Origin: Phycisphaerales bacterium
Lineage (GTDB): Bacteria > Planctomycetota > Phycisphaerae > Phycisphaerales > UBA1924
Direction of reading: 5' to 3'
NCBI GenBank assembly: GCA_025453375.1
Contig: JALOQT010000063.1
Location: forward strand, 1-6,210
Length of the DNA stretch: 6,210 nucleotides
Both the position numbers and the translations under genes were made by a program. Under the pieces are notes generated by a model. It had not been told where the DNA came from. It worked only from the letters and a program-made list of their open reading frames with translations, and did no database searches. Positions 1-6,210 of this stretch are shown one piece after another (the first letter of the stretch is position 1; each line of letters starts with the position of its first letter).

Positions 1-327
1 CGGAAATCGACTCGTCGCCTGCGTGCCGTACTCAAGTCCGCATCAGACACGCTTGTACGAGCACGGTTGGCCGAAGGATCCATCCACACCGTCTTCGCAA
101 AGACGATCGAGTTTCTACTGCGCCGGCACGGCCCGCTCTCCACCGAAGCCATGCACCCGATGATCCAGCAGATGCACCCGGACCTCTGCGATGACACCGT
201 CGAGCGCGTGATCGACGGCAAACGGTTCGGGAAGAAGTGGAAGCACGCCGCGCGGACGGCGCAGCAGCAGTTGAAGAAGCGCGGCACCATCGCGCTCATC
301 AACGGCGCGTGGGCTCTGGTCGCGTGA
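1..327 (+). CDS. C-terminal part of an unrecognised protein with a probable winged-helix end (5' truncated by window)
   Basis: The frame is open from the first base to a TGA at 325-327, giving 108 visible residues. A TTG at 67 could start a short 86-residue protein, but no Shine-Dalgarno sequence precedes it and the frame stays open upstream, so a gene entering from the left is more likely. The visible part is basic. Its last 50 residues have the pattern HPDLCDDTVERVI, then GKKWKHAARTAQQQLKKRG, then a short hydrophobic strand with INGAWAL. A helix with W and regularly spaced K/R/Q, followed by a KRG turn and a beta-hairpin ending in W-A-L, resembles the recognition helix and wing of winged-helix domains such as those at the ends of Mrr-type restriction proteins. 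That is a fold-level impression only; I do not recognise the family and assign no function. Repeat unit 1 begins 13 bases after the stop. Confidence 0.6.
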   Translation, partial: RKSTRRLRAVLKSASDTLVRARLAEGSIHTVFAKTIEFLLRRHGPLSTEAMHPMIQQMHPDLCDDTVERVIDGKRFGKKWKHAARTAQQQLKKRGTIALINGAWALVA

Positions 328-339
328 TCGGTTCTGCAC

Positions 340-472
340 GCCCCGACGGGGCATCGGGGTGTAGCCACGGGTGGAGCGGGGCCGCCCCGCCGAACAGCGG
401 CCCGGGGCAGGGCCTCGCGGAACCCGTGGGCAGCGTCTTGCGCTCGCTCTTTCTCATCGCCCTGGAGGGGCG
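340..472 (+). repeat. Three-stem hairpin repeat, unit 1 (forward)
   Basis: The unit has three stems. P1 is GCCCC-GAC-GGGGC at 340-352. P2 is a long-range stem pairing CCACGGGT (365-372) with ACCCGTGG (422-429), inside the shared phrase GTAGCCACGGGTGGAGC. P3 is CGCCC-TGGAG-GGGCG at 458-472, which has one base changed from the CGCCCCGGAGGGGCG form seen in unit 2. The DNA enclosed by P2 differs from that in the other copies but contains its own small pairing (GCCGC 381-385 with GCGGC 397-401). The P2-P3 distance is longer than in the other units. P3 lies directly before the ribosome-binding region of the transposase gene. Confidence 0.8.
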
Positions 473-477
473 AAGGA
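458..477 (+). promoter_or_regulatory. Hairpin P3 overlapping/adjoining the transposase ribosome-binding site
   Basis: Two start/RBS pairings are possible. AAGGA at 473-477 lies 6 bases before the ATG at 484. GGAGG at 464-468 lies 9 bases before a TTG at 478. The second RBS is inside the P3 hairpin and the first begins one base after it. In either case folding of P3 in the mRNA would tend to reduce ribosome access. Repression of transposase translation by a 5' stem-loop is known for IS200 itself; its operation here is inferred from position only. Confidence 0.4.
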
Positions 478-483
478 TTGTCC

Positions 484-951
484 ATGCCCGGCACATACTC
501 CCAACTCCTTCTGCACATCGTCTTCTCGACCAAGGGGCGCGCCCCGTGGATCACCGCCGACGTTGCTGAACGCCTCTATCCCTACATCGGCGGCATCGTC
601 CGGACCGCCCCACCCCACCCCCACAAGGGCGTGCTGTACGACATCGGCGGCGTCGAAGACCACGTCCATATGTACCTTCGGTGGCGGCCCGATGGCTCGG
701 TGTCGGACTTGATGCGCACGGTCAAGGCACGGTCGTCAAAGTGGGTGCATGAGACGTATCCACACCTCGCGGCGTTCGCGTGGCAGGAAGGGTACAGCGT
801 GTTCTCCGTCAGCAAGTCGCAGGAAGAGGCCGTGAAGAAGTACATCGCGGGGCAGGCCGAGCATCACAAGAAGGAAGATTTCACATCGGAGTTGTTGCGA
901 TTGCTCCGGGCGCATGGGGTGGAGTTTGATGAGAAGTATGTGGTTGATTGA
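484..951 (+). CDS. tnpA: IS200/IS605-family Y1 (HUH) transposase
   Basis: A complete 155-residue protein from ATG 484 to TGA 949-951; a TTG at 478 would add two residues. IS200-like TnpA enzymes are small dimeric endonucleases that cut and rejoin single-stranded DNA at hairpin ends through a 5'-phosphotyrosine link. Conserved marks in order are the N-terminal strand YSQLLLHIVFSTKGR (residues 5-19), the HUH metal-binding motif H60-V-H62 in GVEDHVHMYL, the segment SDLMRTVKARSSKWVHE (74-90), FAWQEGYSVFSVS (98-110), and the helix with the expected nucleophile Tyr120 followed four residues on by Gln124 (YIAGQAEHHKK). That spacing matches Tyr127/Gln131 of the IS608 enzyme. The length is normal for the family and no lesion is seen, so the enzyme looks intact. 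The product is recognised with high confidence. Whether it moves an IS or only the surrounding repeats (RAYT-like role) is not settled by the sequence. Confidence 0.93.
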   Translation: MPGTYSQLLLHIVFSTKGRAPWITADVAERLYPYIGGIVRTAPPHPHKGVLYDIGGVEDHVHMYLRWRPDGSVSDLMRTVKARSSKWVHETYPHLAAFAWQEGYSVFSVSKSQEEAVKKYIAGQAEHHKKEDFTSELLRLLRAHGVEFDEKYVVD

Positions 952-963
952 GCGGGCGTTCCT

Positions 964-1072
964 CGCCCCGGAGGGGCGCAAGGGTGTAGCCACGGGTGGA
1001 GCGCAGCGAGTCTTCGAGCGAGCGCAACCCGTGGACAAGCGGGAGGGGTCGGGACCGCCCCGGAAGGGGCGG
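964..1072 (+). repeat. Three-stem hairpin repeat, unit 2 (forward)
   Basis: P1 is CGCCCC-GGA-GGGGCG at 964-978. P2 pairs CCACGGGT (990-997) with ACCCGTGG (1027-1034) inside the shared phrase GTAGCCACGGGTGGAGC; a GCGC/GCGC pairing lies within it. P3 is CCGCCCC-GGAA-GGGGCGG at 1055-1072, a perfect 7-bp stem. The orientation is the same as unit 1. The unit starts 12 bases after the transposase stop codon. Confidence 0.85.
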
Positions 1073-1095
1073 AGGAGTGGTTTTGCACACTCCTC
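1072..1095. repeat. 8-bp perfect inverted repeat next to unit 2
   Basis: GAGGAGTG at 1072-1079 pairs exactly with CACTCCTC at 1088-1095 around an 8-base loop. It directly abuts P3 of unit 2 and is not shared with the other units. No T-run follows, so I do not call it a terminator. Confidence 0.6.
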
Positions 1096-1120
1096 GAAAC
1101 AACGCACGCGGGACATTCCT

Positions 1121-1237
1121 CTGCCCCTCCGGGGCAGGCAGAAGAATCCGAATCCGCTTCCACGGGTTGCGCTTCGCCCGCGTGAGGGGGCGGGCGGCGC
1201 TTCACCCGTGGCTACAGGCCTTGGCCCCGTTGGGGCC
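1121..1237 (-). repeat. Three-stem hairpin repeat, unit 3 (reverse)
   Basis: Read on the plus strand the order is reversed relative to units 1 and 2. P3 is CTGCCCC-TCC-GGGGCAG (1121-1137). P2 pairs CCACGGGT (1160-1167) with ACCCGTGG (1204-1211). P1 is GGCCCC-GTT-GGGGCC (1223-1237). Inside P2 there is a further perfect 7-bp stem, CGCCCGC (1175-1181) with GCGGGCG (1190-1196), plus GCGC/GCGC, so the middle forms one long imperfect hairpin. Confidence 0.85.
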
Positions 1238-1280
1238 GGGGGGCAGAGGGCAGGAGAAGAGGGCAGGGGGGCGGAGAGGG
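1232..1280 (+). other. G-rich tract with G-quadruplex potential
   Basis: The tract starts in the last arm of unit 3 and continues outside it, with G-runs at 1232-1235, 1238-1243, 1248-1250, 1261-1263, 1266-1271 and 1278-1280 on the plus strand. Several runs of three or more G lie close together, but one spacer is 10 bases, beyond the usual 7-base limit, so quadruplex formation is only possible, not predicted strictly. Confidence 0.4.
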
Positions 1281-1329
1281 CGGTTGGCGTATCGCAGAGT
1301 GGAGAAGATTGAACGGACTGCGCTGTCCT

Positions 1330-1443
1330 CTGCCCCTCCGGGGCAGCAGCGAGAAGACCACTCCGCTTCCACGGGTTGCGCTCCGCCCGCGAGACGCGGG
1401 CTGCGCTTCACCCGTCGCTACAGGCCTTGGCCCCGTTGGGGCC
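1330..1443 (-). repeat. Three-stem hairpin repeat, unit 4 (reverse)
   Basis: Same orientation as unit 3 and a close copy of it. P3 is CTGCCCC-TCC-GGGGCAG (1330-1346), identical to that of unit 3. P2 arms are CCACGGGT (1369-1376) and ACCCGTCG (1410-1417); the second arm has one G-to-C change that breaks a pair. P1 is GGCCCC-GTT-GGGGCC (1429-1443), identical to that of unit 3. The inner stem is GCCCGCG (1385-1391) with CGCGGGC (1395-1401) around AGA. It differs in sequence from the inner stem of unit 3 but is still perfectly paired. Confidence 0.85.
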
Positions 1444-1483
1444 GAGAGGCAAAAAGAGCAGGAACGCATCGGAAGAGAGAAGG

Positions 1484-1511
1484 CATCAGCCATCAGCCAT
1501 TGGGCATCAGC
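1484..1511. repeat. Heptamer tandem repeat (CATCAGC, four units)
   Basis: Four consecutive 7-base units: CATCAGC, CATCAGC, CATTGGG, CATCAGC, the third being degenerate. It lies outside any gene, in the lower-GC stretch between unit 4 and the uvrA stop. It resembles in form the short heptanucleotide tandem repeats known from cyanobacterial intergenic DNA; no function is claimed. Confidence 0.65.
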
Positions 1512-1591
1512 AAGACGCGACGCAGCTGTCTCTCCACCACCTCTTCGATGTCTTCTTCCCAACCTTCTCTTCCTTCGAGTTGACTCTGCCT

Positions 1592-1626
1592 TTGCATCTT
1601 CTCCGCGTCTCCGCGTCTCCGTGCAA
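1592..1626. repeat. Octamer tandem repeat (TCTCCGCG, three units) inside a 5-bp inverted repeat
   Basis: Units TCTCCGCG (1600-1607), TCTCCGCG (1608-1615) and TCTCCGTG (1616-1623) are contiguous. TTGCA (1592-1596) and TGCAA (1622-1626) frame them as an inverted repeat. The block ends seven bases before the uvrA stop codon complement. Confidence 0.65.
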
Positions 1627-1632
1627 TAGACC

Positions 1633-5118
<3,486 letters not shown>

Positions 5119-5129
5119 GCGCACGCTCG

Positions 5130-5146
5130 CCTCCGGACCGAGTATA
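5130..5146 (-). promoter_or_regulatory. Likely uvrA -10 box and ribosome-binding site
   Basis: On the minus strand TATACT (5146-5141) is one base from the TATAAT consensus, and GGAGG (5134-5130) follows 6 bases later, 11 bases before the ATG at 5118. No convincing -35 is seen: the best hexamers at the right spacing are GTCTTG or TCTTGT. A start near 5134 would give a very short leader. No LexA-type operator was recognised. The position argues for translation from 5118 and not from the upstream TTG. Confidence 0.4.
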
Positions 5147-5156
5147 GCGTCGCGGG

Positions 5157-5187
5157 CGAAACACAAGACCCACGAACGCCAAGATCG
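5157..5187 (-). repeat. Degenerate octamer series upstream of uvrA
   Basis: Read on the minus strand, T-rich units of about 8 bases follow one another: TCTTGGCG, TTCGTGGG, TCTTGTGT, TTCGCC. They are too diverged to be certain, but the form recalls the clean TCTCCGCG octamers at the other end of uvrA. The rest of 5187-5303 shows only a weak 5-bp hairpin (TAGTC 5216-5220 with GACTA 5225-5229). Confidence 0.25.
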
Positions 5188-5303
5188 TACCGAGTTGAAG
5201 CGTCAGCACACGCCTTAGTCGTTGGACTAGCCCCGGCGAGGCCTATCGCAGAAGCGACACTTTTGGATCAGAACTTGACAGTCTATGCTCTATTTCAACT
5301 GAC

Positions 5304-5771
5304 TCATCGTCCCGGCCGAAAGTCTTTGCCTTTGACATACCACGCATCAACCAACAACACAACGACAGCTATCGCCAACCCATACCAAAGCAATTTTGGC
5401 GCACCCGGTCCAGGGGTCACAATAAAATGAATCAACACTGAAGCGGCAAGCGAACCGCCTAGAACCAACACAGACGCCAAAAGGAGTCGGGGAGTCATGC
5501 CAATCTCTCCACCTGAGACGGATTCAGGATTAACTGCATCGGTATCCCTGTCGGGCGACCCGATGCATGCATTGGGCGAGCGGACTTTTCTCTGTACCTG
5601 ACTAACGACTCGTGCAAGTCCACCAACAACGCCGACGCCCCCTAACAAGACCACGCAAAGCACCGCATTCTGCCAGGAACCTTCACCCAAGATACGACGG
5701 ACCAATACAACCAGTATGATGCTAGTTATAATGTGGACCGCAACAACTCGGCCAAATGTAACTCTTGGCAT
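5304..5771 (-). CDS. Small four-helix membrane protein of unknown function; possible immunity-type protein
   Basis: A 155-residue protein from ATG 5771 to TGA 5306-5304. I do not recognise the family. Four hydrophobic segments are visible, at about residues 8-27, 36-55, 95-117 and 127-145. They form two hairpins separated by a polar linker (58-91) with many charged and Ser/Asn residues. Each half starts with a Met/Arg-containing motif and has a short Gly/Pro-containing turn (GEGSWQ; TPGPGAPK), which suggests an internal duplication. GGAAAG lies about nine bases before the start, a modest ribosome-binding site. The GC content is clearly below that of uvrA. It is 108 bases downstream of the truncated hydrophobic gene on the same strand, so the two may be co-transcribed. 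Small multi-helix membrane proteins directly downstream of membrane-active effectors often act as immunity proteins; that role is a guess from context here. Confidence 0.7.
   Translation of the reverse strand: MPRVTFGRVVAVHIITSIILVVLVRRILGEGSWQNAVLCVVLLGGVGVVGGLARVVSQVQRKVRSPNACIGSPDRDTDAVNPESVSGGEIGMTPRLLLASVLVLGGSLAASVLIHFIVTPGPGAPKLLWYGLAIAVVVLLVDAWYVKGKDFRPGR
5498..5510 (-). promoter_or_regulatory. Internal Shine-Dalgarno and ATG within the membrane protein gene
   Basis: GGAGAG (5510-5505) lies exactly 6 bases before an in-frame ATG (5498, residue Met92). This is a stronger initiation signal than the one at the annotated start. Translation from it would give a 64-residue, two-helix protein consisting of the second half only (5304-5498). 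Confidence 0.45.
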
Positions 5772-5879
5772 AGTCTTCTTTCCAAACCGTGAGCACGAAT
5801 CAGAGGTTCTAATCTGACGCTGCCTTGACAGTTTGCTATTCCATAATTTTAGCTAACAATGTCAGTAAATTTAGTAGCA
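5772..5879 (-). other. AT-rich spacer between the two right-hand genes
   Basis: 108 bases, the lowest-GC part of the window (for example the AT-rich stretch near 5840-5875). On the minus strand there are AT-rich hexamers such as TAAAAT, but no -35/-10 pair with normal spacing, and no terminator hairpin with a T-run. Co-transcription of the two genes therefore remains possible. Confidence 0.4.
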
Positions 5880-6210
5880 CTAGAGGCAGTACTTAAGGGT
5901 AGCAACGAAGCCAGGGCAGGTAGCCCCAATGCAGGCCAGAAAGGTTCGACGACAGCCAGCCAAAGCCAGAAGTTTAGCTCCAACTCCAGCAGCCAAGCAA
6001 GCCAGGAATGCAGCCATGCCTAGAAATGGAACTGAAGCCAAGAACGCGAGCTTTCCACAAAACACCATAGTTTTCTTAAATATTGCGAGGGTTCCTGCCT
6101 GACACAACTTTAGGGCGGCCAAGCAAACTGCGGCGTTCGCAGCGGCAGCACCAAGCGCTGAGCCGACACACTCGGCGTCCGCCCCACCCGCTGTTTGACC
6201 TCCGATGAAG
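5880..6210 (-). CDS. C-terminal part of a hydrophobic, cysteine-rich protein (5' end beyond window)
   Basis: The minus-strand frame is open from the right edge to TAG at 5882-5880, giving 109 residues. A TTG at 6122 would give an 80-residue product, but the frame continues through sensible codons upstream, beginning FIGGQTAGGADAEC, so the gene most likely enters from outside. The visible part is rich in Ala, Gly, Leu and Cys: nine cysteines spread fairly evenly, hydrophobic stretches around AAAANAAVCLAALKLC, FLASVPFLGMAAFLACLAAGV and TFLACIGATCPGFV, and few acidic residues. This looks like a membrane-inserting or tightly packed helical domain. I do not recognise a family. One reading is the toxic tip of a large secreted effector, with the following small membrane protein as its partner; another is the end of an ordinary membrane protein. 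The GC content is below that of uvrA. Confidence 0.55.
   Translation of the reverse strand, partial: FIGGQTAGGADAECVGSALGAAAANAAVCLAALKLCQAGTLAIFKKTMVFCGKLAFLASVPFLGMAAFLACLAAGVGAKLLALAGCRRTFLACIGATCPGFVATLKYCL

Larger units (their letters stand above)
340..1072 (+). mobile_element. IS200-like element: Y1 transposase gene between two same-orientation hairpin repeat units
   Basis: About 733 bp, close to the usual size of IS200-type elements (about 700 bp with one gene). The transposase gene is flanked tightly: unit 1 ends 11 bases before the ATG, and unit 2 begins 12 bases after the stop. Each flank carries subterminal hairpins, the kind of structure that TnpA proteins of the IS200/IS605 family recognise in single-stranded DNA. 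No tnpB is present. This family makes no target-site duplication, so none is expected. The true ends cannot be fixed from one copy: the element may equally be a domesticated, RAYT-like transposase gene sitting inside a cluster of its own repeats, since two further units (1121-1443) follow immediately. Confidence 0.5.
952..1632. other. 681-bp gene-free region of hairpin and tandem repeats between tnpA and uvrA
   Basis: No credible gene is seen on either strand. Long open frames here are by-products of the GC-rich repeats: they run through hairpins with no family resemblance and no good start signal. The region separates the converging ends of tnpA (+) and uvrA (-). It holds repeat units 2-4, an 8-bp hairpin, a G-rich tract, and heptamer and octamer tandem repeats, each listed separately. 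No typical intrinsic terminator (GC stem followed by a T-run) is seen for either gene. Confidence 0.75.

Noticed and set aside
237..712. Plus-strand frames 237-569 and 371-712 overlapping unit 1 and tnpA
   Set aside because: Out of frame with both supported genes, with low-complexity products and no recognisable motif.
340..1443. CRISPR array
   Set aside because: The repeats are 109-133 bp, in both orientations, with internal hairpins and irregular spacing; there are no short identical repeats with uniform spacers.
1429..1443. GGCCCCGTTGGGGCC as an intrinsic terminator of uvrA
   Set aside because: The stem is good, but on the minus strand it is followed by a GC-rich stretch with no T-run, and the same hairpin is part of every repeat unit.
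5119..5166. Longer UvrA start at TTG 5166
   Set aside because: The added 16 residues lie across the likely -10 box TATACT, no Shine-Dalgarno precedes the TTG, and the ATG at 5118 has GGAGG upstream.
5274..5832. CTTGACAGT present at 5274-5282 and 5824-5832, flanking the membrane protein gene like a direct repeat or paired -35 boxes
   Set aside because: A 9-base match in this span is expected by chance fairly often. No -10 box follows at normal spacing on the plus strand, and similarity does not extend clearly beyond the nine bases.

Overview
The window is GC-rich over most of its length. It reads as bacterial chromosome, most likely from a planctomycete-like organism. That placement is an inference from two things: a UvrA with long Ala/Pro/Gly insertions, and an IS200-like transposase surrounded by GC-rich hairpin repeats built on a CCACGGGT/ACCCGTGG stem. 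No rRNA, tRNA or other clear taxonomic marker is present.

Layout. (1) Bases 1-327 (+) hold the C-terminal end of an unrecognised gene that enters from the left and ends in a probable winged-helix fold. (2) Bases 340-1072 form a compact IS200-like unit: a single-domain Y1 (HUH) transposase gene at 484-951, closely bracketed by two same-orientation copies of a three-stem hairpin repeat. (3) Bases 1073-1632 have no gene. They hold two more copies of the repeat in the opposite orientation, an extra 8-bp hairpin, a G-rich tract, and two short tandem repeats (four heptamers and three octamers). (4) Bases 1633-5118 (-) are a complete uvrA, excinuclease ABC subunit A. It is about 220 residues longer than the E. 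coli protein because of an N-terminal Gly-Gln-Gly-Pro repeat tail, a Pro/Ala linker, and a roughly 66-residue insertion in the second ATPase. (5) Bases 5304-6210 are visibly less GC-rich. Both genes there are on the minus strand: a small four-helix membrane protein (5304-5771) and, upstream of it, the C-terminal part of a hydrophobic, cysteine-rich protein that runs off the right edge.

How the parts relate. UvrA is a housekeeping nucleotide-excision-repair gene with its own likely promoter near 5141. The left-hand transposase and the four hairpin units look like a transposase plus non-autonomous repeats, comparable in architecture to RAYT/REPIN systems. The right-hand pair could be accessory DNA. 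A hydrophobic C-terminal domain followed by a small membrane protein on the same strand is compatible with an effector/immunity pair, but this is a hypothesis because the effector's N-terminal part is outside the window.

The points most worth a second look are the three-stem repeat family with its covarying inner stem, the candidate effector/immunity pair, the in-frame internal start in the membrane protein, and the large insertion between the signature motif and Walker B of UvrA ATPase II.
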